The position numbers were made by a program, and so were the translations under genes. The notes under the pieces were generated by a model, which was given only the letters and a program-made list of their open reading frames with translations, was not told where the DNA came from and searched no databases. From positions 14,951,962 to 15,015,961 of the forward strand of contig NC_067208.1 in assembly GCF_026262505.1 (NCBI RefSeq): DNA of 64,000 nucleotides, read 5' to 3'. Origin of the DNA: Trichomonas vaginalis G3. Its lineage: Eukaryota > Parabasalia > Trichomonadida > Trichomonadidae. Each line of letters opens with the position of its first letter. Position 1 is the first letter of the stretch. Of the stretch, positions 7,413-17,371 are shown one piece after another.

Positions 7413-10298
7413 ATGACTATTGCTGCATATGCGTATGAAACAAATGAAGCAAGAAGAGCACATGAACTAGTAAACGAAAACTCAACTTTAACCATTGAAG
7501 GCAATGATTTAGTCATTGACGATGGAAAAACTAAAAAAGTCATTGATTTCGATACTTTTAACACTTATGACCCATTCATTACAATAAGTAAAGTTCCCAT
7601 CATAAATGATGGAACGGTGCAATATATAAATTCTACAGTAGATGCCTCATTAGTGAAAGTATTAAATGTTCTCATTGAATTGTTAAAGAGCTTTCGATTT
7701 GACGACAACATTAAATGCCTAAAGAATTTAGTCATGAATGAGAAACAAATTCTCGGCGTTGCTGGTAGCAGTAATGATGTACACCTTATGACATTAGAAT
7801 ATTATAACGAACATAAAGATGAACTGAAAGGAGAGAAGGGTGACACTGGACCTCAAGGACCACAAGGAATACAAGGAATACAAGGACCTCAAGGCGAAAA
7901 CGGTTTGGATGGTGAAGATGGAAAGGATGGAAAAACTGCTAAATCATGGATATGGAACCTTATAAATACTGGTTTAACAGCTGCTTCATATGGAGTTCTT
8001 CAATACCAAATCGGAAAGATATGGGCAGTACTTGGTGAAGAAGTTTTAGATGACGTTAAAAATGCTTTGAACTTCATTTCAAATGGTTCTGATACTATTA
8101 AAACTTTATCTGGTTGGATGCAAGAAACAAGGAGTCAAATAGATACTGTAAGACGTATAGCAAACAATGCACGTACGGGATTGGATACTTTACAAGAAGC
8201 ACAAAATACACTAAAGGAAGCAAATGATATTCTTGGCTCAGTATCAGACATGCATGAAGATTGGCTTAAAGGTATTGACAAATCTTTAAAAAATCACAGT
8301 CAGTCTATTGCTGACTACAAGAAAAGTATAGATTTTTTACATAGTGCTATGGACGTACATGATGGAAGCATAAGGAACTTACTTAATGCTAACAATAACT
8401 TACCAGGAACTATTAAAGCATTTATAAAGTCCTTTGTAAAACCTGGTGCTCTAACATTTAGGTCTTTGAGAGCAAGAGCATTGAAGTCAAGAGATGCAGA
8501 AACTCCAACAGAACCTACAGAAGGAACTGAAACAACAGAAACTCCAGAAGAACCACCAAAACCAACAGCTAATGAAATATTGTTCGAATATTTTCCAAGG
8601 TACTCTGTTCTCATTGCATACATTCAAGAAATACTTAAGAAAGCAGACTTGACTTTAGGAGATGATGAAAGTTCTGTATATCTTTCGTTCCAGTTTCAAA
8701 TAGCAGAACTTTTGAGACAGATATGCTTAATGTATGACAACATCTCTGATTTCACAAGATATGATGACGACCATGACCCCGAACACGGTGAAGAAGAAGT
8801 TTTACAAACATCCATTAAGACAGGAAAGGTTTTAACACAAAGTCTCATTATTGACACCAAAGATGGTGAAGTGGACGTTCTTCAAGAGCTGAAGAAAAAT
8901 ACTTCTTCGGGAGGTGGTGGTAGGCATGAACTTGAAATAAATGAGATAGAAGAGAAATTAGCCGAAAAAGCAGATAAAAACCACGTTCATTATATAACTT
9001 CAGACGAACAGATTATAACGGACTACCATGGATATTTAACACAGGTTGAACAAATAAGCACTGAAGATGTTAATGAAAGAAGATATAAATACATTCGTGC
9101 TAAAGGTTATGACATAAGCTGTACTGTACATTATGACACGGGTAAAGCGCTAGAAGCATTTAGTTATAACGATGAAATTTATGCCTCTACTTTCTCTGTT
9201 AAAGGTGTATTAGTTGAACCAAGATTTACTTTGAGAGTTAAGTCAAAAATAACGTTTGAAGATGCTATTAAAAGTAAAGCTGACAAAGTTGAACTCGAAG
9301 CAATGAACAAAGTTTTGAAATCTCATAAACACAACATCTCCGATATAAATGAACTTCAAGCTACATTAGACAGTAAAGCCGACAAGAACCATACACATGA
9401 ATCCTTCACTACTGTTAGAGCAGACGACATAATATTGAACTATACCCTTGGTTCAAGTGCACCTTTAGAGAATCCAAGTACAAGCGTAAAAGATACACTA
9501 AACTCCTTAAATAGTAAATGTATGAACATTGAAGGTCATGTCAGAAACTTTGAAACATATAAACTACCAGCAATGTTAGATAAAAAAGCAGATAAAGAAC
9601 ATACACATAACTCCTTCTCAACTGTTGCTATAGAAAGTATTGAAGGAACAGTTGGCGGAACTGGTGGGGATGCATTATATTATAAACCTCCTAACTTTCC
9701 ACAAGGTTTAACATCGAATGAAAACATAACAACGAAGAAAGAAATTAGCTGTAAAAATGTTTATGTCATGGATGATGAAAATAATGTTAAATTCACTGCT
9801 CAAGATTTATATGATAAGAAAGCAGACAAAACAGAGCTTCAAACATTAAAGACTGAAATACTTTAAACATTATATCCTATAGGTTCTATTTATACGTCAA
9901 TGAACTCAACAAATCCAGCAAGTGTTTTAGGTTTTGGTACGTGGGAACAGATTGTAGACAAATTCTTATACTGTGCTAACTCTTCAAAGCAAACAGGAGG
10001 TTCGAAGAAAATTAAAGAAGCAAACCTTCCACCGCACACTCATACAGGAACTACAAACACAACAGGTAATCATTCACATTCAATAACAAAAAGAGGTTAT
10101 ACAAATTTTGCAGCAGGTTCGGATAGACAGGGAATGAATAGATATGATATTTCAAGTGACCCAGTAGATTCAAGCGCAGGTATTTTCTGTGGAACCGCAG
10201 GAAATCATGTCCATACTTTCACAACAAATCCAACAGGCTCGGGTGCAGATTATATGCCACCATTTGTGACTATATTCGCATGGTACCGCATTCAATGA
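7413..10298 (+). pseudogene. Polinton collagen-containing fibre-like protein, remnant
   Basis: Large fibre-type protein in two open stretches. Domains in order: a head region (residues 1-135); about eleven collagen Gly-X-Y triplets (GPQGPQGIQGIQGPQG and neighbours, about 139-173); a coiled-coil-like region (about 180-330); a Pro/Thr-rich linker (about 365-390); repeated short modules ending KADKxHTH or similar (about 510-760). The terminal segment (from about 9880) resembles the C-terminal domain of phage baseplate/tail-fibre proteins (NPASVLGFGTWEQI, PHTHTG, MPPFVTIFAWYRI). Expected role: receptor-binding fibre on the virion. An Inr-like TCATTAA (7403-7409) lies 8 nt before the start. No longer one frame. 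Confidence 0.75.
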
Positions 10299-10338
10299 AC
10301 GCGCTTGAGCCTTGAATAAAATCTTTAACTTTACATAA

Positions 10339-11080
10339 ATGAGCTTGAAAGAAGTATTCGAACAACATCCATGGAGGTCATTTAAGAAGTTCAATGAAGC
10401 TGCAAAGAGTTGGGGATTTACTAACAGAGCTGAAGTGAAAAGGTTCTTTAAAAAAATGTTGTACATCAAACAAAAATAAACCCTTACGACTACTTTTTAC
10501 CAATTTACTCCAACACTCCTGACGCATACCAATTTGACACTCTCATTCAAAGCAGAAAAGGAGGACATAACCCATTCCTCATCTTCATTAATGTTAACAC
10601 TCGTAAAGCATATGCATATCCAATGAAAAATAAAGGAACTCGTGAAGTGTTAAGAGTTTTACAAAAGTTTGTAGCAGAACATAGCCCAAGTACTTTAACA
10701 TCAGACCAAGACAGTGCATACCTCAGCAATGAAATCACATAATTTCTCATTAAGCATAACATAACTCACTACACTACTGAAGACCATAACCATAACATAC
10801 TCGGCATCATAAACCGCTTCATAAGAACGCTCAGAGATTTAAACCAAGAGCGAGACTTTACCGAAGAAACAATGAACATTTTCTCGAAGTATATAATTCC
10901 TCAACACATTCTACAACAGGACAAAAAAATTCAATGACAACACAACAAGAAGAAAAGTATATACAAAAGAAACGAAGCCAAACACAAAATATCAGAAATT
11001 CAACACAATTTACCCTCATTCCTGGTACAAAAGTTCGTGTAGTTCTTGACGACAAGCCGTTGACACAAAGAAACGTTTAA
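10339..11080 (+). pseudogene. Polinton integrase (rve-type) remnant
   Basis: Open fragments across this span read as an rve integrase: a short basic N-terminal piece, a catalytic-core-like strand (YQFDTLIQ then FLIFINVNTRKAYAYP), TLTSDQDSAYLS around the second acidic residue, and a following helix (NHNILGIINRFIRTLRDL). The tail TLIPGTKVRVVLDD looks like the small C-terminal barrel seen in retroviral-type integrases. It is distinct in sequence from the integrase of element P at 27382. Heavily worn. Confidence 0.7.
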
Positions 11081-11123
11081 GGTTAAGTAGAAACTAATAT
11101 ATATCGTTAGACTCTACGAGGTA

Positions 11124-11503
11124 ATGGATATCTTTATAAAAGCTGCTGACGACTCTATTGCGTTTTACCCTCGACATAAATTAGTTGAAAGTAGTAATGG
11201 CAAACTTGCTGAAACCATTGACGAAGCAAAGCAAGAGTGGTTATTGAAATACTTGGCTATAACATAAACGATCGATGACACTTATAAAGTAAGATATGAA
11301 GAGGCGTTGAAGATGTTATACCATCTAAGAACTTGAGAGAGTCAAAGTCAACACATCTGGGACCATTAGAGCGGGAGTACTGGAAAGACAAAAATAAGCC
11401 AGAAAGAATAAGAAAAATTCTTCTAAACTTTTTCATTAGATGTAAATCAGACATGAATGAGAACAGTCATGATATCATTAATGGTACCTATTATTTTTCA
11501 TAA
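11124..11503 (+). pseudogene. Polinton gene remnant, unknown
   Basis: Open fragments beginning MDIFIKAADDSIAFYP and ending near NENSHDIINGTYYFS. Lys/Arg-rich in the second part (REYWKDKNKPERIRKILL). No recognised family; broken. Confidence 0.4.
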
Positions 11504-11504
11504 A

Positions 11505-11533
11505 GACGCAAAGCGGCGAGGACGAAGTCCATG
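11505..11533. repeat. GC-rich palindromic mini-repeat, copy 3
   Basis: GCAAAGCGGCGAGGACGAAG then TCCATG; intergenic, just after the remnant at 11124-11503. Nearly identical to the in-frame copy at 15128-15157. Confidence 0.7.
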
Positions 11534-11536
11534 ACC

Positions 11537-11586
11537 AAAAATAATGTTTAGGGTAGATGGTTAGATCTACCCTCATTTCTACCCTC
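11537..11586. repeat. 50-bp inverted repeat, left arm
   Basis: Contains ATGTTTAGGGTAGATGG and TAGATCTACCCTCATTTCTA. The reverse complement occurs at 12615-12664 with one or two differences. Each copy sits just upstream of an ACGCTAATTTTTTTCT motif and can itself fold (GGGTAGAT against ATCTACCC). Confidence 0.8.
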
Positions 11587-11620
11587 TTGAATTTTCATGA
11601 ATTTCCTTAAGATAGAAAAA

Positions 11621-11660
11621 AATAACGCTAATTTTTTTCTAAAAAATTTTTATTTTGTAT
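11621..11660 (+). promoter_or_regulatory. Polinton early-type upstream motif, copy 1
   Basis: AATAACGCTAATTTTTTTCT followed by an A/T-run and TTTTGTATAAAG, ending at the ATG of 11667. The same 45-bp arrangement precedes 12761, 13461 and 14961. Confidence 0.65.
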
Positions 11661-11666
11661 AAAGAT

Positions 11667-12609
11667 ATGATTTTCAACAATCGGCACAACAACAATTCAA
11701 ACAACTTCACCAAAACTCGTTAGTCATGAAATCCAACATCTATGTTAGTAGAGATGAAAAGCTTCATCCCTTCTTCATATAGTTTTGTAACAGAAATACA
11801 AAGAATAAAGCAAGAACTTTTAACAAGTAATTTAGACTGTACCGCACAGGATGAAGAAAATGAACAGTATCTTTATGAAATGCAGGACATTATTGACCAT
11901 TTACCCAAATTGCCTGAAATTCAGCAGCAAAAAACTAACTATTCCTGAATTCGATGAAATTGAAGTGAAACCAACTGACTCAGTAGAAATAAAGAAGTTC
12001 ATACGTAAAGTAAACTATGAGTTTCTAGGATATCATTGCAACCATAAAGTTATGGACAAAGATTGCGACATGGTATATAAGAACATCTCTGACATATATA
12101 AATCGGGGGAGTTTAAGACATACGACAACATTGTTTCATTAGTTGCAAAATGTGTATGGCAGATAAGAGATAAAGATAGAAGAGGTAAGGTATGGAATGA
12201 ACAGATAAAACCAACTGCTTCAGATTTAAAGAAAACCATTGACGCCTTAGTTGTTCTAGCTGGTTTTATTTCAATGTATAACGCAAAAACGATGCCGCAA
12301 TGTTCAAAATGTAAGGCAGCAATGAGGAAATATAACTACTCAGTCAAAGAGATAGAAAGAATGCGAAACGACTATGCAGACTTAAAGAAAGAAGCAGAAA
12401 AACCAGCAGAAAATGAAATGGACATGTTAGAATTTCTGAACAAAAACTATTCAACTGCTGACGATTTCCTTCTATCTGACGTCAAGAAGAAGTATAAAGA
12501 AACTTTCGGCATTGTTAAAACATTCGATGTACTAAAAGAAGAAATAGAAGCTACAAAACTGTTTAGAGTCTCACGAATTCATAACGTTTACCATGTAAAA
12601 CGGTTATAA
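11667..12609 (+). pseudogene. Polinton early-region gene remnant, unknown
   Basis: The longest open stretch (from about 11950 to 12609) is Lys/Glu-rich and helical, with one CSKC pair (PQCSKCKAAMRKYNY) and a coiled-coil-like segment (KEIERMRNDYADLKKEAEK). It follows early-type motif copy 1 and is bracketed by the 50-bp inverted repeats. No family recognised; no longer one frame. Confidence 0.5.
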
Positions 12610-12614
12610 ATAAT

Positions 12615-12664
12615 GAGGGTAGAAATGAGGGTAGATCTAACCTTCTACCCTAAACATTATTTTT
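12615..12664. repeat. 50-bp inverted repeat, right arm
   Basis: Reverse complement of 11537-11586. The pair brackets the gene remnant at 11667-12609. Possible roles are terminator, promoter-proximal element, or ends of a gene cassette. Confidence 0.8.
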
Positions 12665-12706
12665 GCTGAAAAATGACCAAATTTCATGAATTTCATTAGT
12701 TAGAAA

Positions 12707-12750
12707 AATAACGCTAATTTTTTTCTAAGAAAATTTTTTATCTTGTATGT
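12707..12750 (+). promoter_or_regulatory. Polinton early-type upstream motif, copy 2
   Basis: AATAACGCTAATTTTTTTCT, then TTTTTATCTTGTATGTAAAG and the ATG at 12761. Confidence 0.65.
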
Positions 12751-12760
12751 AAAGACAGTA

Positions 12761-13372
12761 ATGTCAAACATTGAGTTTGAAACAGTTAGAAAGATAGACA
12801 ATGACACCAAAGTGGTTAGAATTGGTGATTTAAACGTAAGATACTGTAAGAAATACAACAAATATTCTTTGTCAGACATTATATCTCCATCTGAAAAGAA
12901 AACAAACCACTGGGTTAGAAATGCTTCAACTCAGAAAATTTTGACAAGAAATCCTGAGCTTATGATATCAGTAAGATTCTATGGAACTACAGCATATCTC
13001 ATTGACAAAAGTCTTATACCAATAGTTTTGTTATGGTTAGACCCAGTTGTTGGATATAACTTCATAACTTATGGTTCATTCGATACGGAACGTTGCAGTG
13101 AAGGCTTACTTTACATCGTTCAGAAATCGAAGGACTTCAATACAAAGAGATATAAGATAGGAAGAACATATAATATAACTCAAAGATATGACTCTACAGT
13201 CAATAGAGTCAAGGTTGTGTTTGTTAATGATATGAGAGCTGCTGAAACAGAACTGCTTGAAGTTTTTGAGAAAATGTATGGTGCTCCCACGAAAGGTAAA
13301 GAAACGTTTGAAGTAGATGAGATAGATAAAGCTATAAAATTATTTGACGAAGTTGCTGAAAAATACATGTAA
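12761..13372 (+). CDS. KilA-N / GIY-YIG-like (T5orf172) fusion protein
   Basis: 203 aa from ATG 12761; the longer frame upstream has no ATG and overlaps the promoter motif. Residues about 10-105 match the KilA-N DNA-binding pattern: NVRYCKKYNKYSLSDI, NHWVRNASTQKIL and YLIDKSLIPIVLLWLDP. Residues about 115-195 look like a T5orf172/GIY-YIG domain: GLLYIVQ, RYKIGRTYNITQRYDS, DMRAAETELLEVFEK and the closing KETFEVD. Such fusions are common in large DNA viruses and phages and may act in regulation or DNA cleavage. The frame is open. Confidence 0.75.
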   Translation: MSNIEFETVRKIDNDTKVVRIGDLNVRYCKKYNKYSLSDIISPSEKKTNHWVRNASTQKILTRNPELMISVRFYGTTAYLIDKSLIPIVLLWLDPVVGYNFITYGSFDTERCSEGLLYIVQKSKDFNTKRYKIGRTYNITQRYDSTVNRVKVVFVNDMRAAETELLEVFEKMYGAPTKGKETFEVDEIDKAIKLFDEVAEKYM

Positions 13373-13406
13373 AGCGTTTATTTTTGGTCTTTTGTGAAAG
13401 TCAGAA

Positions 13407-13450
13407 AATAACGCTAATTTTTTTCTAACAAATTTTTTTATTTTGTATGT
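13407..13450 (+). promoter_or_regulatory. Polinton early-type upstream motif, copy 3
   Basis: AATAACGCTAATTTTTTTCT, then TTTTATTTTGTATGTAAAG and the ATG at 13461; nearly the same as copy 2. Confidence 0.65.
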
Positions 13451-13460
13451 AAAGACAGTA

Positions 13461-14288
13461 ATGTCAACATTAGAGAACACAACAACAGTTATAGTCCATG
13501 AAGCCATAAATGAAGAATACGAATACATACAATATAACAAACAACTTCGCCTCATTCGTTCGGTCAAAGACGATATGTACCAAATGCAAAGTATAATGAA
13601 CGCTCTTCGTTCTACAAAGCAAGCATATCATTGGTTTGAAAACCAACAGACAAAAGAACTTTTAGAAGAATTTCCTCATATGATTGCTTCCCTCGGAAAA
13701 CCGAGGGAAGAGATTCCGTATGAAAATCGCAAGAATTTGGCTCTTGGTTTGAAAGGTTATTATGTTCATAGACTTTTAGTAAACGCCGTAGCAATGTGGA
13801 CTTCACCTCGTTATGCTTGTTATATTTTCATGATGTTAGATGAACTATATAAAGCAGAACGTGAAGAGATGGAAAAGAAACTTCAAGCAAAAGATGAAGT
13901 CATTGAATCCAAAGACAAAAGCATACAGAAAAGAATACCGCGTTCAGTACCAAAAGGAAAGGAAAAGAGTTATAAGTATATGATATATACTGAAGAGTTG
14001 GAGAAAGAAGAAGATAAAGATATGGTTATGTTACATTTAGTCAGAAGAAACAACAAGAGCTTTTATGACTTAGCTAAAATATATAAATCTGACAGAAACT
14101 GGTTCTTTTGTGAAAACTTACCGATTTCAATGACACCGAATGAACAAATAAAGGAAATTGTCAAAAATACTCTTCCTCAAACACACTATGACATCAAAGG
14201 TTGCACAATACTTACATTCAAAGAAGACTTAACATTACTGAAGGAAAAAATAACAGAATATTTCGATAACTTCAAAGAGGAAGAATGA
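13461..14288 (+). CDS. KilA-N domain protein with DUF3627-like C-terminus
   Basis: 275 aa from ATG 13461. The N-terminal half contains a KilA-N-like segment (AYHWFENQQTKELLEEF, GYYVHRLLVNAVAMWTSP, YACYIFMMLDELY). A charged coiled linker (about residues 128-160) leads to a C-terminal domain (YKYMIYTEEL, RRNNKSFYDLAKIY, WFFCENLPISMTPNEQIKEI) resembling DUF3627 of insect and algal large DNA viruses. Preceded by early-type motif copy 3 and sits 88 bp after the other KilA-N gene. Likely a DNA-binding regulator; the frame is open. Confidence 0.65.
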   Translation: MSTLENTTTVIVHEAINEEYEYIQYNKQLRLIRSVKDDMYQMQSIMNALRSTKQAYHWFENQQTKELLEEFPHMIASLGKPREEIPYENRKNLALGLKGYYVHRLLVNAVAMWTSPRYACYIFMMLDELYKAEREEMEKKLQAKDEVIESKDKSIQKRIPRSVPKGKEKSYKYMIYTEELEKEEDKDMVMLHLVRRNNKSFYDLAKIYKSDRNWFFCENLPISMTPNEQIKEIVKNTLPQTHYDIKGCTILTFKEDLTLLKEKITEYFDNFKEEE

Positions 14289-14332
14289 AGTCACGACAAC
14301 ATTAACGAAGAAGTCACGACAACATTAACGAA
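14287..14332. repeat. 23-bp tandem repeat, two units
   Basis: GAAGTCACGACAACATTAAC plus CGAA/GAG, repeated twice directly at the 3' end of 13461-14288. Too few copies to interpret beyond replication slippage. Confidence 0.8.
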
Positions 14333-14340
14333 GAGAGAAT

Positions 14341-14388
14341 GAGGTGAAAAAAGAGGTGAAAAAACGGGCGAGATCTCACCTCTTCACC
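14341..14388. terminator. Possible terminator hairpin between convergent genes
   Basis: GAGGTGA (two copies) pairs with TCACCTC across a short loop (14341-14388), between convergent genes ending at 14288 and 14405. Terminator function is inferred from position only. Confidence 0.4.
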
Positions 14389-14404
14389 AAAAATATATTT
14401 TTGC

Positions 14405-14878
14405 TTAAATAGCTTCAGGGTCTATTTCTTCAACCATTTCACTTCCTTCGTCAATGTCAATAGAAGCTTCTTCAACCTTTGGTAAGAATTTCTGTATAAC
14501 ATCTTTGTTCGTTATTGTCTTCAGAGATGAAGGATAATATTTCACATTTGTTTCACCTTTCTTATATTCTTTCTGTTCGGAAAGATTTAAAGCAATACTG
14601 AAGAAGTCAATGTTAGAGTTCTTTATAACAGTATAATGAGTATCTTTGACATTCACGAAGAAACTCTTTTGTTTCAAAACTACTGCTAACTCTTGTGAAG
14701 TATAACGTTTGCGGTCAATGACGATAGCTAATGGTCTGACATACTGACCAAACTTAGATTCTTTCACAAACTTCTTGTTAAAGATAACATTAACATTTGA
14801 AGCATTATTGAACTCATTCTTGATGACAGTAGCGAGAGCATTGTATGAAAAGAACTTGCAATCTTGCATGTGTTTCAT
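14405..14878 (-). CDS. Polinton early-region protein, unknown (157 aa)
   Basis: Open frame starting MKHMQDCKFFSYNALATVI. Basic N-terminal two thirds with a YTSQELAVVLKQKSFF helix, acidic C-terminus (EEASIDIDEGSEMVEEIDPE). Divergent from 14961 with 82 bp between; the intervening DNA holds early-type motif copy 4 reading the other way. No recognised domain. Confidence 0.55.
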   Translation of the reverse strand: MKHMQDCKFFSYNALATVIKNEFNNASNVNVIFNKKFVKESKFGQYVRPLAIVIDRKRYTSQELAVVLKQKSFFVNVKDTHYTVIKNSNIDFFSIALNLSEQKEYKKGETNVKYYPSSLKTITNKDVIQKFLPKVEEASIDIDEGSEMVEEIDPEAI

Positions 14879-14911
14879 TAAAGTTTGAAATATTTTAAAA
14901 CTAACCTTAAA

Positions 14912-14955
14912 AAATCTAAGCTAATTTTTTTCTAAGAAAATTTTTTATTTCCTAC
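14912..14955 (+). promoter_or_regulatory. Polinton early-type upstream motif, copy 4
   Basis: AAATCTAAGCTAATTTTTTT and following A/T-run, then CCTACTAAAG and the ATG at 14961. Slightly diverged from copies 1-3. Confidence 0.6.
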
Positions 14956-14960
14956 TAAAG

Positions 14961-15656
14961 ATGTATCGGAAGTTGTCTAAGTTAGAACACTCGGAAATAA
15001 AACAACTTCTAACAGAAGCTAACATAGATGTTGCAAAGCATTACGCAACAAACAAAAAAGCACTCGCTGACATCCTCAATGACTACAATGGTGCTATAAG
15101 TTATGATAGAATTCATGAGTTCATAAAGCCGCAACGCGGCGAGGACGAAGTCCATGCAAGAGCATTTCCTTTAAATGACGTTGCTATTGACTTATATCAT
15201 AGACGTTCAGTACCTCATGAAGTAAGAAGAGAAATGTTTGACATAACAAATGCAAACATTGGTGAAACAAGAAGAAGAGACGACACACTGAAACAACAGA
15301 GAAGAGAGATGTTTAAGAGCGCTATAGAACAAGTTCGCAAAGCTAACGATGTCATTCGTTCCATTGACGACAAACCAAAAGAAGGTGAGAGATGGTTAAA
15401 GAAAGATGAAGAGAATAGGAAGAGAAATGTGAAGTCAGGCAATAGACTCATTGACTTTAACATCGAAGCTTTAGATGAACCAAACAGAGACTACTTACAC
15501 AAACATTTCGGTAAGGTTTTCATGAGACTCTTAGAGAAGATTAAAATAAACTCACAACAAAGATGGATGGTATGTTATAAACTTGGTGGAAAGTATGAAT
15601 GTTCTACGTTAAACCTCAATAATATTGGAACATTACTACATCAGAGATATAGATGA
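14961..15656 (+). CDS. Polinton early-region protein, unknown (231 aa)
   Basis: Open frame opening MYRKLSKLEHSEIKQLLTEA; helical and very rich in Arg/Lys and Asp/Glu. Residues about 55-66 (KPQRGEDEVHA) are encoded by an in-frame copy of the GC-rich mini-repeat. It overlaps the polymerase gene by 32 bp, so the two were probably expressed together. Position before PolB would suit a terminal protein or replication accessory factor, but nothing in the sequence proves that. Confidence 0.6.
   Translation: MYRKLSKLEHSEIKQLLTEANIDVAKHYATNKKALADILNDYNGAISYDRIHEFIKPQRGEDEVHARAFPLNDVAIDLYHRRSVPHEVRREMFDITNANIGETRRRDDTLKQQRREMFKSAIEQVRKANDVIRSIDDKPKEGERWLKKDEENRKRNVKSGNRLIDFNIEALDEPNRDYLHKHFGKVFMRLLEKIKINSQQRWMVCYKLGGKYECSTLNLNNIGTLLHQRYR
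15128..15157. repeat. GC-rich palindromic mini-repeat, copy 4 (in frame)
   Basis: GCCGCAACGCGGCGAGGACG then AAGTCCATGC, inside 14961-15656 without disturbing the frame. Confidence 0.75.
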
Positions 15657-16327
15657 CTTCTGGAATGAAATCCTTGGTGAAAAGAAGTTTTATAAGAAGA
15701 GAAGCGGTCAGTTCTGGAAGTATCTTTGCACATTACCTATAAATCTTGAACGCTACCAAATCTTCAATGAACTGAACAAAAGAACTGCAGCACTTATGAC
15801 AGAAGACAATTGTTTCGTTTATGCTTGCATTCAGGCTGGAGTAAATGAAGAAACTATTGACCACATGAGAGAAGTCATTCGTGTTAGAGACTTTCCTCAA
15901 AGTAAAGTACAAGAAATTTCTGACGCAACAGGTATAGCATTTAATGTTACCATTGGTTATTTCGACAACTCCAAAGATAACAGAATAATTCACTACATAC
16001 CAAAAGAATGTGAAACTGCTCGAACTATTGACTTACTTCTTGTTGAAGACCACTACATGCTAAATGAAAGATTACCAATGACAACATATTTCATTCGCAA
16101 CTATATAGAAATCTTGAAGGAGTGTGGTGGAATGAACATTGAGAAACAGATGAAGATTTATACAAAGAGAGAAGATAAATATGTAGTTCGTTATGATAAA
16201 ACAACACCGTTATGGGATGTTATGAAAACATTGTGGGAGTGCAAATATAGGGTGTCCAAAGGTGTGTTTAGCACAAACCTGAATACTGCGAATAGAAATA
16301 AACAAGTTACATATATATAAAGTTTAT

Positions 16328-17343
16328 TTAAATATAATCACCATTGGATTCAATCACGCGTTCGCAGCGATCGATCCAGGCTTGAAAGACACGCTTTAAA
16401 TCATCATGAGAAAATTGCTCAAATTGCTCTCTTACAAAATTTTCAAGATCATCTGGACTCGCGAATTCGCGTCCTTCAGCTCTCTTTTTTAGCGTGCCGA
16501 ATAAATAAAAGTCAGAGGGTGCAATATCAGGTGAATAAATTGGGTTTGGAACAACTTTGACATTGTTTTCCACCAAGTAATTCATTACCTTATGACTTTT
16601 GTGAACTCTTGAATTATCAAAATGAATTGCAAACTTTTGTTTTCGTTGTTTGGATTTCTCAAACTCATCAGAATTGATAATTTGAGTAAGAACATTGTCA
16701 ATTAGATACTGAGCATTCATCGTATTAGGTTTTTGAAGAATATCAATTGCGATGATGTCATTCACGCCCCAAAAAACCGACAACATCATCATTGGTGTGT
16801 TAATTTTTTTCTTCGGGAATGTTTGCGGATTTTCATCCTTCGGGATCCACATGATTTTGGCTTCTGTTGCATATTGAAACCAAGAATCGTCCCCTGTTAC
16901 TAAAAAGCGAAACTTCTTGGATTGATACGCACCCAATATAGAGAGGAGCTCTTTCGAAGATTGGACTCTAGATTTTTTTTGAACTGAATTAAGGTTGTGC
17001 GGAACCCAACGTGTATACGCTAGTTTGTAGTTCAAATAATTGTGCAGATAATAACTGACTGTTGTAGGTGGTATCTTTGTCATCTCCTCTATCCTTCTGA
17101 ATGATGCTCTTGGGTCTTCATCTAGCGCTTGAAGAATTGCTTTGATTTTTCTTTGATCCGGCGATTTTTTGTCAATTTTTATGATGGGCGCCTTTTTGTT
17201 CATGAAGTGATACATCCTAACATGATACGTTACAGTGGAATAGCTAGGAGCATCTATACCGAAGCATTTTACCAATGTCTCGTAGATTTTTTACAGTCTT
17301 TGCATTTTTTTGCAAGAGCGAGGATGTTTTCTTTATGATTCAT
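16328..17343 (-). pseudogene. Tvmar1 transposase with an N-terminal frameshift
   Basis: The main open part (16328-17275, 315 aa) has the mariner triad spaced DD34D: D129 (VTGDDSW), D220 (IHFDNSRVHKS) and D255 (SPDIAPSDFYLFG). The true start is probably ATG 17343 (MNHKENILALAKKCKDCKK), preceded 9 nt upstream by an Inr (TCATTTT, 17348-17354). A one-base length change in the A-run after about codon 19 puts the two parts in different frames; restored length would be close to the roughly 339 aa of Tvmar1. An E2F-like TTTTGGCGGGATTT (17358-17371, minus) sits just before the Inr. Confidence 0.85.
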
Positions 17344-17347
17344 TAAA

Positions 17348-17371
17348 AAAATGAAAAAAATCCCGCCAAAA
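17348..17371 (-). promoter_or_regulatory. Tvmar1 promoter: Inr plus GGCGGGA box
   Basis: On the minus strand TTTTGGCGGGATTT is followed by TTTTCATTTTTTT and then the start codon. The same combination precedes the transposase of the unrelated element at 50863-50882. Confidence 0.6.
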
